Part shown: piece by piece, positions 18,338 to 27,237 of the stretch
How positions within the stretch are numbered: position 1 is the first letter of the stretch
Layout of the letters: every line of letters begins with the position of its first letter
Origin: [Pseudopropionibacterium] massiliense
GTDB taxonomy: Bacteria > Actinomycetota > Actinomycetes > Propionibacteriales > Propionibacteriaceae
Direction: 5' to 3'
NCBI RefSeq assembly: GCF_900607225.1
Contig: NZ_LR027842.1
Span: forward strand, 1,454,865-1,518,864
DNA length: 64,000 nucleotides
Position numbers and translations under genes: made by a program
Notes under the pieces: generated by a model
The model's database searches: none
The model's input: only the letters and a program-made list of their open reading frames with translations
What the model was told of the DNA's origin: nothing

Positions 18338-19107
18338 TCCACCAGCTGCGGCAACCCGATGGCCGCGGTGGTGCACCAGTGCAGGTCGCAGTCCAGGCCG
18401 GTGGGATCGGGATTGACCTCCACGACGAACGACCCGGCGCGCGCCGCCAGACCGGGTAGGGCAGCGGCCGGGTAGACGATCGACGAGGTCCCCACGACCA
18501 GGGTCAGGTCGGCCCGCTGGGCGGCCTCCACGGACGCGTCGATGTCGGTTGCGTCCAAGGGCTCCCCGAAGAACACGATGCTCGGCCTGAGATCACCGCC
18601 GCAGGATTTGCACGGGGACGGCGGGACGCGCAGGACCGGTTCCCGCGAGGCCATCGACAGGTCCGGCTGGCCGGGAAGCCCGCAATCGATGCAGTGGAAA
18701 CGGTCGAGCCTGCCGTGCAGGTGGGCGAGCACCGTCGATCCCGCCCGCTCGTGGAGGTCGTCGATGTTCTGGGTGACGACGTCCATGCGCTGCAGAGGAG
18801 ACCCTTCGCCGGTCAGTCCCGCCCAGCGGGCCAGCGCCTCGTGCCCCGCGTTCGGTGTGGTGGAGTTCACGATCCCGATGCGCCACAGGTACCAGGCCCA
18901 CACCAGCTCGGGATCGGCACGCCAACCCTCCTCGGTGGCCATCGCCTCGGGAGAGTAACGGGCCCACAACCCCGCGGACTCGTCACGGAAGGTGGGGACC
19001 CCCGACTCGGCCGACATGCCCGCCCCGGTCAACACCAGGACCCTCCGGGCGGAACGTGCCCGTTCCAGCAACTCGACGGGAAGCGGTTCCAGTTTCTGGT
19101 GGTTCAT
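18322..19107 (-). CDS. cobB: NAD-dependent protein deacylase, sirtuin (CobB/Sir2)
   Basis: A 261-residue Sir2 protein. It has the NAD-binding GAGMSAESGVPTFR, TQNIDDLHERAG, and the catalytic His in HLHGRL. Two zinc-binding pairs, CIDC and CKSC, frame the zinc ribbon, and FFGEPL follows. It removes acyl groups from lysines of cytoplasmic proteins. The ATG at 19107 is preceded by AAGAGTGGTGG; further upstream in-frame sequence shows no family similarity. Its promoter region contains a 12-bp tandem repeat. Confidence 0.94.
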   Translation of the reverse strand: MNHQKLEPLPVELLERARSARRVLVLTGAGMSAESGVPTFRDESAGLWARYSPEAMATEEGWRADPELVWAWYLWRIGIVNSTTPNAGHEALARWAGLTGEGSPLQRMDVVTQNIDDLHERAGSTVLAHLHGRLDRFHCIDCGLPGQPDLSMASREPVLRVPPSPCKSCGGDLRPSIVFFGEPLDATDIDASVEAAQRADLTLVVGTSSIVYPAAALPGLAARAGSFVVEVNPDPTGLDCDLHWCTTAAIGLPQLVDQLAS

Positions 19108-19125
19108 GCCACCACTCTTGCACAA

Positions 19126-19149
19126 GCCATCCGATACGCCATCCGATAC
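19126..19149. repeat. Two tandem copies of a 12-bp repeat upstream of sirtuin gene
   Basis: GCCATCCGATAC occurs twice without a gap, 19 bases upstream of the sirtuin start. It is followed at 19149-19159 by the small palindrome CGTTGGCAACG. This may be a regulator-binding site or part of the promoter. Confidence 0.6.
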
Positions 19150-19258
19150 GTTGGCAACGTCGGCGAAGACGGGAACCGGGTGGGTCGGCCTGCTCATTCC
19201 GCGAGCCGGCCGCCTCGAAACCCCTTGGTGGTCTCGTGTCCGGGAATCGCGACGGGCC

Positions 19259-19318
19259 CTGGTGGTTTCGATGTGGACCGCTCCTTCGTCGCGGTCAGGC
19301 TCAACCAGTTTCGGAGAA
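19259..19318. repeat. Degenerate REP-like dyad element
   Basis: Outer arms CTGGT/ACCAG (19259-19263, 19314-19318) and inner arms GACCG/CGGTC (19276-19280, 19292-19296) flank CTCCTTCGTCG. The layout GGTTTCGA...CTCCTTCGTCG...CAACCA resembles the extragenic palindromes that are frequent in actinobacterial genomes. I see no second good copy in the window. Confidence 0.4.
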
Positions 19319-19408
19319 GCCGTGAACAGGCCTCGTTGTTCCCGACATCGTCGGGTGGTCCCGTCAAGCAGGTCCACCCATCATCCGGGTCACCTCCTGG
19401 AACGGGAA

Positions 19409-19414
19409 TATCCT
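19409..19414 (+). promoter_or_regulatory. -10 box of pcp, leaderless
   Basis: TATCCT followed by 6 bases and the pcp GTG at 19421; no Shine-Dalgarno between. Confidence 0.5.
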
Positions 19415-19420
19415 GCCCCG

Positions 19421-20017
19421 GTGAAGATTTTGGTTACCGGTTTCGAACCCTTCGGTGGCTCCGACCACAACCCCTCCGAGGAGTTGATCACCCGGGTCGA
19501 GGGCGAATTCGCCACCGTGGTGCTTCCGGTGGAGTTCGGGACAGTGCGGAGGCTGGTTCCGGCTCTGCTGGCCGAGCACACTCCCACCCATGTGGTGTGC
19601 CTGGGGTTGTCCGGCCGTGCGTCGGGACTGAACGTGGAACGGGTTGCAGTCAACCTGATCGACGCCCGTATTCCTGACAACGCCGGGGCCCAGCCCGTGG
19701 ACCGGCCTGTGGTCCCCGGCGGTCCTGCCGCCAGGTTCGCCACTCTACCCGTGAAGGCGATGCTGCGTGCCGTGCACGCGACCGGGGTGCCCGGGGAACT
19801 CTCCCTCAGCGCCGGAAGCTACGTCTGCAACGCGCTCTTCTACCTGGTACTGCATGAGGCCGCGGCTCTCCCACGGGACAGCCGACCGAGATGCGGGTTC
19901 ATCCACGTACCCCCGGAGGAAACCCTCGACCTGGACTCCCAGGAACGAGGCCTCAGAGCGGTCCTGAACCATCTCGATGCTCCCGAGGCGCACTTCGCGG
20001 ATGGCGCGCTCGACTGA
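19421..20017 (+). CDS. pcp: Pyrrolidone-carboxylate (pyroglutamyl) peptidase
   Basis: Cysteine peptidase of family C15, 198 residues, which removes N-terminal pyroglutamate from peptides in the cytoplasm. The N-terminus [11 protein letters not shown] is the family hallmark. The catalytic triad can be placed as E73 (LNVERVAVN), C136 (SYVCNALFY) and H162 (FIHVP). Start is GTG just after a -10 box. It interrupts the histidine region between hisH and priA, and is transcribed divergently from the sirtuin gene. Confidence 0.94.
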   Translation: MKILVTGFEPFGGSDHNPSEELITRVEGEFATVVLPVEFGTVRRLVPALLAEHTPTHVVCLGLSGRASGLNVERVAVNLIDARIPDNAGAQPVDRPVVPGGPAARFATLPVKAMLRAVHATGVPGELSLSAGSYVCNALFYLVLHEAAALPRDSRPRCGFIHVPPEETLDLDSQERGLRAVLNHLDAPEAHFADGALD

Positions 20018-20076
20018 CGTCCTGGTCCCGCCTCAACCCCTGCTGATGCTTTCTGTCCCACAGCCTGCCTTCACGG

Positions 20077-20082
20077 TAGGGT
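20077..20082 (+). promoter_or_regulatory. -10 box of priA, leaderless or very short leader
   Basis: TAGGGT ends 8 bases before the GTG at 20091. The intervening TGCGCGTC has no ribosome-binding sequence. Confidence 0.45.
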
Positions 20083-20090
20083 TGCGCGTC

Positions 20091-20837
20091 GTGGAAGCAT
20101 TGCAGTTGTTGCCCGCAGTCGATGTGCAGGACGGCCGGGCCGTCCAACTCGTCCAAGGCGTTGCGGGTACCCAGAAGGAGTTCGGGGATCCGCTCTCCGC
20201 GGCACTCAGGTGGCAGGAGGAAGGCGCGTCCTGGATCCATCTGGTCGACCTCGACGCCGCCTTCGGGCGCGGCTCCAACGCGGCTCTGCTCGCCGGGATC
20301 ATCGACGCACTCGATGTGAATGTCGAACTTTCCGGTGGAATCCGGGATGACGCATCCCTGGAGCGGGCCCTCGGCACCGGGTGCCGCCGGGTCAACATCG
20401 GTACCGCGGCGCTTGAGCGGCCCCAGTGGTGCGAAAGGATCATCGAGCGTCACGGCGACCGTGTCGCCATCGGGTTGGACGTGCGCGGGGAACGGCTCGC
20501 CGCACGGGGCTGGACCACCGAGGGAGGGCCGTGGACCGAGACCCTTGACCGGCTGGCAGCGGTCGGGTGCCGTCGTTTCATGGTCACCGACGTCAACTCC
20601 GACGGCATGCTCACCGGGCCGAACCTCGATCTGCTGGCTGATGTCTGCGCTCGAACGAGTGCCGCCGTGATCGCATCCGGCGGTATCTCCGACCTGGATG
20701 ATCTGCGTGCGCTGCGGGACCTCACCCGTGACGGTGTGGAGGGTGCCATCGTCGGCACCGCCCTCTACCTCGGCAGGTTCACCCTGGCCGAGGCCATTGA
20801 AGTCGCTGGTCCGCAGCAGATTGGAGGAGCGGCATGA
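20091..20837 (+). CDS. priA: Phosphoribosyl isomerase (HisA/PriA)
   Basis: A 248-residue (beta-alpha)8 isomerase. The first catalytic Asp is in [13 protein letters not shown] and the second in [14 protein letters not shown]; phosphate-binding glycines are in SGGIRDD and ASGGISD. It converts ProFAR to PRFAR in histidine synthesis. In many actinobacteria the same enzyme also isomerises phosphoribosyl anthranilate (TrpF); whether this is so here depends on trpF being absent elsewhere. GTG at 20091 gives the expected N-terminus. It overlaps the next gene by 4 bases, so it may lead the following lipid-like cluster. Confidence 0.93.
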   Translation: MEALQLLPAVDVQDGRAVQLVQGVAGTQKEFGDPLSAALRWQEEGASWIHLVDLDAAFGRGSNAALLAGIIDALDVNVELSGGIRDDASLERALGTGCRRVNIGTAALERPQWCERIIERHGDRVAIGLDVRGERLAARGWTTEGGPWTETLDRLAAVGCRRFMVTDVNSDGMLTGPNLDLLADVCARTSAAVIASGGISDLDDLRALRDLTRDGVEGAIVGTALYLGRFTLAEAIEVAGPQQIGGAA

Positions 20838-23185
20838 GTCCCGCGCCACGCAGCAGTTTCGGTGCCTCGGAATCGACCCGCCTTCACACCCCACCGTTGC
20901 TGACCGGGCGAATCGCCGAGCTGCTCGCGGGCAAGAAGATCGCCATGACGGGTGTCACCGGTTTCATCGGTGAACAGATGCTCTGGAAGTTCCTCACCGA
21001 GTGCCCGGAGACGACAACTGCGGTGCTGGTGCGCCGCAAGGGTTCTCTGTCCGCCACCCAACGGGTCGCCTCGCTGCTGAGGAAGAAGATCTTCAAGGAC
21101 GTCGTCGCCGAGGCCGGTTCCGTCGAGGAACTGATGGCCACTCGCATCGATGTCATCGAGGGTGACCTCCCGGACGCCCCGGAGCTGCCACGCGACATCG
21201 ACGTGTTGGTGCACTGCGCCGGGGACGTCTCCTTCGATCCGCCCATCGACGCGGCGTTCAAGACCAATGTGCTCGGTGTCAAGGCGCTGCTGAAACGGTT
21301 CCGTGAATCCTGCTCCGACGAGAACGGGGTCCTGGTGCGCGTTCCGCACTACGTACACATCTCGACGGCCTACACGGCCGGGCGTCGCAGGGGACCGATC
21401 CCGGAGGCAGCCCATCCCCACGAGGTGGACTACGAGGCCGAGACCCGGGCCGCGCTGGCGATGACGGACCTCGTCGAGGCCCGGTCCCGCACATCCGAGC
21501 AGTTGACGGCGTTGCGCAAGGAGGCAGAGAAACTGCATCGCCGTGCCGGGTACCTCACCACCAGCGAGGACACCGAGCGGCGACGGCTCGAGTGGGTGAA
21601 GAGGGAGCTGGTGGCTGCCGGAACGGAGAGGGCTCGGTCGCTGGGATGGACCGACGTGTACACCTTCGCCAAGGCGATGGGTGAGGCGGTCGTCGCGGAT
21701 CTGTGCCGCGACATGCAGGTCTCCATCGTCCGCCCGGCGATCGTGGAGTCGTCGCTGCGATACCCGCACCCGGGATGGATCGAGGGTTTCAAGATGGCAG
21801 ATCCGATCATCCTGGCCTACGGGCGGGGGCAACTGCCCGAGTTCCCGGCCTCTCCGGATGCCGTGATCGACATCATTCCCTGCGACTACGTGGTCAACAC
21901 CATCGTCGCCGTCTGTGCCACCCGGCCGAAGGTGGGGGAACCGGAGTTCTACCACTGCTCCTCAGGGGCCAGGAACCCGTTGACCTTCCGCGGCATCTAC
22001 GAGCACATCCGCTCCTACTTCTCACGCCATCCCTACCGGGACGGCCAGGGCTCCCACCAGCTCGCCACGTGGAACTTCCCCGGTCCGGAACCGGTGGAGC
22101 GCAAGCTCTGGTTCGCGGAGAAGGGAGTTGCGATCGGCAATCGTCTCCTGGACTTCGCCCCGCGGGGCAGGAGGACCCGCGCCGCGGCCCGGGCCCTCGA
22201 CAGGACTGCGAAGCAGCTGGATTTCCTCAACAGATACCTGGGTCTCTACGGCGAGTACCTCCAGTCTGAGCTGCACTTCGTCGACGACTGCACCCTGGCC
22301 CTGCACAACAGTCTTCACGAGGATGACCGCGAAACCTTCGGTTTCGACTCGGGCAACCTCGACTGGACCCACTACCTGGAGGATGTTCACGCCCCGGCGA
22401 TCACGGATCCCGTGCGTCGCCTCGAGGCCGCCCGGCGGCGCCGCAAGGCCCGTTCCGCCACCTACCGGGACCTCAAACCCGCCGAGCCCGGGACGGTGCT
22501 GGCCGCCTTCGACCTGGACGGCACGGTGATGACTACCAACGTCATCGAGACCTACCTGTGGCTGCGGCTGCCCGAGCTGTCGCTGACGCAGCGCGCGGGG
22601 GAGTTGATGAGGGTCGCCGCCCAGCTGCCCAACTACCTGGGGGCCGAACGCAAGGATCGTGGGGTGTTCCTGCGGCAGGTGTACCGCCGCTACGAGGGCG
22701 CCAGGTTGGACGAGCTGGAACGTTTCGTCGACGAGCGGCTGACCCCGTTCGTGCTGGACCGGACCTCCCCCGAGGCGGTCCGGCGCATTCGCGAGCACCG
22801 GGAGGCCGGGCACACCACGATCCTTCTCACCGGAGTCATCCGCCCCCTGACCAGGCCGTTCGAGGGGCTCTTCGACCATATCGTCGCCGCCGACCTGGCG
22901 ACGGATGCGGACGGGGTGTGCACCGGTTTCCTGACCGGTCCCCCCATGGTGGGGGACTCCCGCGCCGCGTGGCTCACCCATTACGCGGGTCTCCACGGCA
23001 TCGACCTGTCGGCATCCTTCGCCTACGCGGACAGCCACGTCGACCTGCCGATGCTGCGCTCCGTCGGGAATCCCGTCGCGGTCAGCCCGGACATCGGGTT
23101 GATGCGCGCCGCCAGGGAGTCCGGCTGGTCGATCATCGACTGGCCATCCCATGCGCTTCAGCCCAGATGGAAGCTGCCGTCGTGA
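20834..23185 (+). CDS. Fatty acyl-CoA reductase-like / HAD-IB phosphatase fusion
   Basis: A 783-residue fusion. Residues about 33-400 form a NAD(P)-binding 'male sterility' reductase domain: TGVTGFIGE at 39-47 binds NADP, and the SDR active site YTFAK has Y276 and K280. A FAR_C-like region follows (about 430-510). From about 555 to the end lies a HAD-IB hydrolase: nucleophile motif DLDGT around 559, TGVIR in place of the usual Ser/Thr motif, and [12 protein letters not shown]. Known FAR enzymes reduce acyl-CoA or acyl-ACP to alcohols; HAD-IB members dephosphorylate small molecules or lipids. The fusion suggests a lipid or isoprenoid-type substrate handled in two steps. It is coupled by 4-base overlaps to priA and to the next gene. 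Confidence 0.85.
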   Translation: MSPAPRSSFGASESTRLHTPPLLTGRIAELLAGKKIAMTGVTGFIGEQMLWKFLTECPETTTAVLVRRKGSLSATQRVASLLRKKIFKDVVAEAGSVEELMATRIDVIEGDLPDAPELPRDIDVLVHCAGDVSFDPPIDAAFKTNVLGVKALLKRFRESCSDENGVLVRVPHYVHISTAYTAGRRRGPIPEAAHPHEVDYEAETRAALAMTDLVEARSRTSEQLTALRKEAEKLHRRAGYLTTSEDTERRRLEWVKRELVAAGTERARSLGWTDVYTFAKAMGEAVVADLCRDMQVSIVRPAIVESSLRYPHPGWIEGFKMADPIILAYGRGQLPEFPASPDAVIDIIPCDYVVNTIVAVCATRPKVGEPEFYHCSSGARNPLTFRGIYEHIRSYFSRHPYRDGQGSHQLATWNFPGPEPVERKLWFAEKGVAIGNRLLDFAPRGRRTRAAARALDRTAKQLDFLNRYLGLYGEYLQSELHFVDDCTLALHNSLHEDDRETFGFDSGNLDWTHYLEDVHAPAITDPVRRLEAARRRRKARSATYRDLKPAEPGTVLAAFDLDGTVMTTNVIETYLWLRLPELSLTQRAGELMRVAAQLPNYLGAERKDRGVFLRQVYRRYEGARLDELERFVDERLTPFVLDRTSPEAVRRIREHREAGHTTILLTGVIRPLTRPFEGLFDHIVAADLATDADGVCTGFLTGPPMVGDSRAAWLTHYAGLHGIDLSASFAYADSHVDLPMLRSVGNPVAVSPDIGLMRAARESGWSIIDWPSHALQPRWKLPS

Positions 23186-24696
23186 CCCGCCCCGGTTTCG
23201 TCCTGAAGGTCGACGAACGCACCCCGCCGCTGCTGACCCTCGCGGGCTGCAACGTCGGACTGCAACGCTTCCCCGCCGGAACCGGTGTGGTCTACCCGCC
23301 GCAGCCCGTGCCCTCCTCGGATCCCGTCGCTCTGGTGGAGGGGGCACTCGCCAACCCGGTCGACAGCACCCCCCTGGCGGGGCTGTTGCGCCCGGGGATG
23401 AGACTGACCGTCGTGGTGGGAAACGTCGACCCGGTGCAACCCGGGATGCGTTTCGACATCAGGCGCAGCATCGTCGAGCGCGTCCTGGAACACGCCGCCA
23501 GGGTGCGGGTGGATGACGTCGCCATCGTGGTGGCCGGTGGTCTGGGACCCCGGTGGGGTGGTCAGGACATCGTCGAGGCCCTCGGGGACCGGGTCGCCGC
23601 GTCCTTCCTGCCCGAGGGCAGGATCACCAGCCACGACGTGACCTCGGAGGACCTGGTCACGGTGGCCACCGTGAGCGGGGAACCGGTCAGGACGAGTGTG
23701 CGGATCGCGGAGTCGGACCTGGTGGTCCTGGTGGATGTCTGCCACGGGCCCGGGGAGCGGATGCTGCTCGCGGCCGGGGCGACGGACGTGGCCACCATCA
23801 ACCGGATCTCTGGTTTCAATGGCAGCGAATCGGCGCGTGGGCAGGCCGCCGCGGCGATCCACGGGGCCATTCCCGTTTTCTCCGTCACCGCGGTTCTCGG
23901 GCAGCCCTACCTGGGTCGCCACCTGAGTTTTCTGAACCACTGTGAGTGGGAATGGCGGTTCCCGGAGCAGATGGCATACGCCACCGCCCGTCAGTTCACC
24001 ACGCTCCTACCCCGGCAGGGTGCCCAGAAACTCTACGCGGCACCGCGAGCGGACTACGAGCTCTGCGACGTCATCGGCGGCGAACCGAAGCAGGTGGCGA
24101 CCCGCGCCGCCGAGGTGTGGCGGGCGGCGAACGCCGTTGCGGCGCCGAGCACCGGGATCCTCCTGACCTCGGTGTGGGGCAGTGGCTTCGACCCGGGCGA
24201 CCCCGTGGGCTCGCCCGTCAACGCCTCCCACCAAGCGCTGCGCAATGCGGGAATCGATGCGGAGCGCTCCCTCCTGCGCGACGGCGGGATACTGGTCGCC
24301 TTCCACCCGCTCAGCCGGGCCTTTCCGAACCGGGTCCTCGCCCCGGCTGCCGATTTCTTCGCCAAGGTGCTTCCCGGCACGAGGGAACCTGCCGAGATCC
24401 ATGAGCGATTCGAACGCCGGGCCCTGGCCGATGACTGGTACCTGAAGCTCTATCGCGACCACAACGCCTGGCATCCACTGGCTGCATTCCACACCTGGTA
24501 CGGGATCCGTCGTGCCACCGCTCGACTGGCTGATGTCATCTGGGTGGGGGCCGACCGGGAAACCGCCCGCGTCCTCGGGCAGCGGGCGGCAACCACCCTG
24601 GAGGACGCGCTTGAACTTGCCCGGCAGATCACCGGGGACCAGGGGCATGCCATCTATCTGCACGGACCGGGACGGATCTTCGGGGAGTCGCGGTGA
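23182..24696 (+). CDS. LarA-like (lactate racemase-domain, DUF2088) protein
   Basis: A 504-residue protein resembling the nickel-pincer racemase family LarA in overall strand pattern, including a segment ITSHDVTSEDLVTVA (H151/D152) like the family's NHD region and AESDLVVLVDVCHGPG after it. The family's usual HRP-type motif is not recognisable; the matching stretch reads GGLGPRWGGQ. Cofactor residues therefore need an alignment. No larB, larC or larE genes are nearby. Known LarA relatives epimerise alpha-hydroxy acids. The GTG at 23182 overlaps the FAR-HAD stop (GTGA); an ATG at 23167 is in frame and possible. It overlaps the next gene by 4 bases. Function here is unknown. Confidence 0.65.
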   Translation: MTRPGFVLKVDERTPPLLTLAGCNVGLQRFPAGTGVVYPPQPVPSSDPVALVEGALANPVDSTPLAGLLRPGMRLTVVVGNVDPVQPGMRFDIRRSIVERVLEHAARVRVDDVAIVVAGGLGPRWGGQDIVEALGDRVAASFLPEGRITSHDVTSEDLVTVATVSGEPVRTSVRIAESDLVVLVDVCHGPGERMLLAAGATDVATINRISGFNGSESARGQAAAAIHGAIPVFSVTAVLGQPYLGRHLSFLNHCEWEWRFPEQMAYATARQFTTLLPRQGAQKLYAAPRADYELCDVIGGEPKQVATRAAEVWRAANAVAAPSTGILLTSVWGSGFDPGDPVGSPVNASHQALRNAGIDAERSLLRDGGILVAFHPLSRAFPNRVLAPAADFFAKVLPGTREPAEIHERFERRALADDWYLKLYRDHNAWHPLAAFHTWYGIRRATARLADVIWVGADRETARVLGQRAATTLEDALELARQITGDQGHAIYLHGPGRIFGESR

Positions 24697-25436
24697 TCAC
24701 CTGGTTCTCGGACATGCTGGGGTTTGCCCGGACGACGGGGTTCGGACTGGTTCGGCGGCGTCCTGCCGGCGCCCCGGAACCGGCGGCGCGGCGCCGTGAC
24801 CGCTTGGCGCGCTCGGACCTGAGCGAGACCCCGGACCTGTTCAACCCACTGACCTGGCGGCTGGAGTACCGGGTGGCGGGGCTCGACTCGCTGCAGGGAC
24901 TGGAGGGGCCGGTCATCTTCGCCGTCAACGAACAGGGGGTTCTCGACTGGCAGGTCCTGAAGGCCGTTCTTCCAGCACGGCTTCGCACGACCAACCGGGG
25001 TGTCGACCGCGCCTTGACGAAGGAGCGCAGCATCGTCGTCTTCTCGGAGCCCTCGCGCGTCGACGGCGGAGTGGGGGAGTTCACCGCGCTGCCAGCGGAA
25101 CTGGCGACCGAGCACAACGTACCGATCATTCCGGTGGCGATCGTCGGGACCTTCAAGCTGAACGAGGTGCTGAGGCTGGCCCTGCGGCGAAGGCCCCGAA
25201 TCTCGGTGCGTTTCGGGTCACCGATCTATGCTCGGGGCAGGTCGGTCACGGAAACGACTGAGGTGATCCAAGGAGCGGTTGGGGCGCTTTTCCACAGCGA
25301 GGAAATCTCGTGGTGGGCGATCCAGAGTCACGCTCCCATGGCCAACGGCGAACCCATGCCCCGCTGGCGTAGGCTCTGGCAGCAGACGGCGCCGCGTCCC
25401 GACCGGGACCGACACATCTGGAAGAACAGCGGGTGA
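24693..25436 (+). CDS. PlsC-like acyltransferase homologue, catalytic His missing
   Basis: A 247-residue glycerolipid acyltransferase (LPLAT) fold protein. Motif I, normally NHxxxxD, reads NEQGVLD, with Glu in place of the catalytic His. Motif III, normally FPEGTR, reads FSEPSR, and motif IV (VPIIPVAIVGT) is conserved. The enzyme chemistry is therefore probably lost or changed; it may bind lipid or act as a partner of the neighbouring enzymes. It starts within the stop of the LarA-like gene (ATGA-type overlap), so the three genes are made together. Only a weak hydrophobic stretch is present at the N-terminus, consistent with peripheral membrane association. Confidence 0.75.
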   Translation: MITWFSDMLGFARTTGFGLVRRRPAGAPEPAARRRDRLARSDLSETPDLFNPLTWRLEYRVAGLDSLQGLEGPVIFAVNEQGVLDWQVLKAVLPARLRTTNRGVDRALTKERSIVVFSEPSRVDGGVGEFTALPAELATEHNVPIIPVAIVGTFKLNEVLRLALRRRPRISVRFGSPIYARGRSVTETTEVIQGAVGALFHSEEISWWAIQSHAPMANGEPMPRWRRLWQQTAPRPDRDRHIWKNSG

Positions 25437-25445
25437 GGAGAAGCC

Positions 25446-26396
25446 GTGGATCTCTACATCGAGAACCATCTCACGTGGCGCATTCTCGCCCAGGACGACT
25501 GGGATGAGTTGCTCTCCTTGAGGGCACAACTGGAGGCGCTGGACGACCTCGTGCTGCCCGCCACCGATCGGGTGATCGGGGGGAACGCGCGAACCATGAC
25601 GGCAGGGGACGCCATCGGCGGCTGGGACTCCTACGGGAACCTGTCTGCCTTCGGGTGGAACATCCCGGAGCCGGGAAGCCATCCCGCGAAACTTTTCCTG
25701 CTCGGTGGGGTACACCCAACACACCGGTATCAGGGGATCGGGCGTGCGCTGCTTGCTTGGCAGGAGGAGCGGGCACTCGCCTGGCGGGACGAGCACCACC
25801 CGGGGGAGTCGATATGGCTCGGTTCGTACGTGGAGGCGGATCAGACCTGTCTGAGGCACCTGCTCGTGCAACGGGGCTTCCTGGCGGAACGCTACTTCTT
25901 CGACATGCACAGGGATTTGTTCAACCTCCCCAAGCTGCACGACATCCCCGGGCTGGTGTTCGAGAACTTCACCCCGGAGCGCAGCGACCAGGTGCTGCGA
26001 CTGCACAACTCGTGCTTCAGCGCGCGGATCGACGACGCCGCGTGGGCGGAGTCGTTGAGGGAGGAAACCTTTCGCGCCGACTGGTCATGGATCGCGATCA
26101 GGGGAGACGAGGTCGTCGGGTACTGCCTGTCGGGCACCGACGACGCCGCAGGGCTGGACGGCGTGATGGAGGGGTGGTGCGACCGGTTGGGCGTGGCCAG
26201 GTCACATCGGCATCAGGGAGTGGCCCAGGCCCTGTTGTGCCGGTCCCTTCACTCGATGGCCGCCTCTGGCTGCCCCGCAGCGGGTATCGGGGTTGACACC
26301 CGCAACCGTGCGGTCGCGGACTGGTTGCACCGGGTGCTCGGATATGAGGAGCGCGACAGCGTGACCCTGTTGGGAAAGAGCATCCCGGCGGCTTGA
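25446..26396 (+). CDS. Tandem GNAT acetyltransferase
   Basis: A 316-residue protein with two GNAT folds. The acetyl-CoA binding motif A appears as GVHPTHRYQGIGRALL near residue 88 and LGVARSHRHQGVAQALL near residue 248. Two-domain GNATs include mycothiol synthase MshD, but I see nothing that identifies this one as MshD, and the substrate is unknown. GTG start is preceded by GGTGAGGAGAA. It begins 9 bases after the PlsC-like gene and is probably in the same transcript. Confidence 0.85.
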   Translation: MDLYIENHLTWRILAQDDWDELLSLRAQLEALDDLVLPATDRVIGGNARTMTAGDAIGGWDSYGNLSAFGWNIPEPGSHPAKLFLLGGVHPTHRYQGIGRALLAWQEERALAWRDEHHPGESIWLGSYVEADQTCLRHLLVQRGFLAERYFFDMHRDLFNLPKLHDIPGLVFENFTPERSDQVLRLHNSCFSARIDDAAWAESLREETFRADWSWIAIRGDEVVGYCLSGTDDAAGLDGVMEGWCDRLGVARSHRHQGVAQALLCRSLHSMAASGCPAAGIGVDTRNRAVADWLHRVLGYEERDSVTLLGKSIPAA

Positions 26397-26413
26397 GATA
26401 AGCTCGCTCAAGC
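26391..26413. terminator. Inverted repeat at end of GNAT gene
   Basis: GCTTGAG and CTCAAGC form a 7-bp stem with a 9-base loop, overlapping the GNAT stop. The stretch AAAATT follows instead of a T-run. It may be a weak terminator or a regulator site; TAAGCT inside the loop could be the yebC -10 box. Confidence 0.35.
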
Positions 26414-26444
26414 AAAATTGACCTCTACCCGAAGGACGGGATGC

Positions 26445-27218
26445 ATGAGCGGACACTCCAAATGGGCGACGACCAAGCACAAGAAGGCGGTCATTGACGC
26501 CAAACGCGGCAAGTTGTTCGCCAAACTGATCAAGAACGTGGAGGTGGCAGCCCGGCTCGGTGGCGGAGACCCGAGCGGCAACCCGACACTTTACGACGCC
26601 ATTCAGAAGGCCAAGAAGTCCAGCGTCCCCAACGACAACATCGATCGTGCCGTCAAGCGTGGTTCCGGCGCCATCTCCGGTGGCGCCGACTACGAGACGA
26701 TCATGTACGAGGCCTACGGGCCCTCCGGGATCGCGATCCTGATCGAATGCCTGACCGACAACCGGAACCGTTCCGCCTCGGACGTGCGCGTCGCGGTCAC
26801 CCGCAACGGTGGCACCATGGCAGATGTCGGATCGGTACAGCGCCTGTTCTCCCGCAAAGGGGTCGTCGTGGTCCCCAAACAGCAGGAGGGCAGGGAAATC
26901 ATGGAGGACGACCTGCTCGAGGCAGCCCTCGAGGCGGGTCTCGAGGAGGTCAACGACGAGGGCGAGGCCTGGGAGGCCGTCTGTGATCCCGGTGACACGG
27001 TGGAGGTTCGCAGGGCCGTCGAGGCGGCGGGGTTCGACTACGATTCCTCCGAGGTTCAGTTCGTCGCGTCCTTCGACCAGGAGGTCGACACCGTGGAACT
27101 CGCCCAGAAGATCTTCCGCATCATCGATGCCCTCGAGGACTCCGACGACGTGCAGAACGTCTTCACCAACCTCGACCTCACGCCGGAGGTTGCGGCAGCT
27201 CTCGAAACCGAGGATTGA
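26445..27218 (+). CDS. yebC: YebC/PmpR-family protein
   Basis: A 257-residue member of the YebC/TACO1 family, starting [22 protein letters not shown], the hallmark N-terminus. Family members are DNA-binding regulators in some bacteria and ribosome-associated proteins that help translate proline-rich stretches in others. The ATG at 26445 follows GAAGGACGGG. It lies just upstream of ruvC, the widespread actinobacterial order, but ruvC has its own promoter-like box. Confidence 0.95.
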   Translation: MSGHSKWATTKHKKAVIDAKRGKLFAKLIKNVEVAARLGGGDPSGNPTLYDAIQKAKKSSVPNDNIDRAVKRGSGAISGGADYETIMYEAYGPSGIAILIECLTDNRNRSASDVRVAVTRNGGTMADVGSVQRLFSRKGVVVVPKQQEGREIMEDDLLEAALEAGLEEVNDEGEAWEAVCDPGDTVEVRRAVEAAGFDYDSSEVQFVASFDQEVDTVELAQKIFRIIDALEDSDDVQNVFTNLDLTPEVAAALETED

Positions 27219-27223
27219 TCGTC

Positions 27224-27229
27224 TATAAT
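27224..27229 (+). promoter_or_regulatory. -10 box of ruvC, leaderless
   Basis: A perfect TATAAT is followed by 8 bases and the ruvC ATG at 27238, with no Shine-Dalgarno. No clear -35 hexamer is seen. Confidence 0.6.
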
Positions 27230-27237
27230 CCGAACTG

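Larger units (their letters stand above)
19108..19420. other. Intergenic region between sirtuin and pcp genes
   Basis: This 313-base stretch is divergent promoter space. It holds the 12-bp tandem repeat (19126-19149), a degenerate dyad element (19259-19318) and the pcp -10 box (19409-19414). Open frames across it show no family similarity or steady third-base bias, so I see no gene. Confidence 0.6.
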
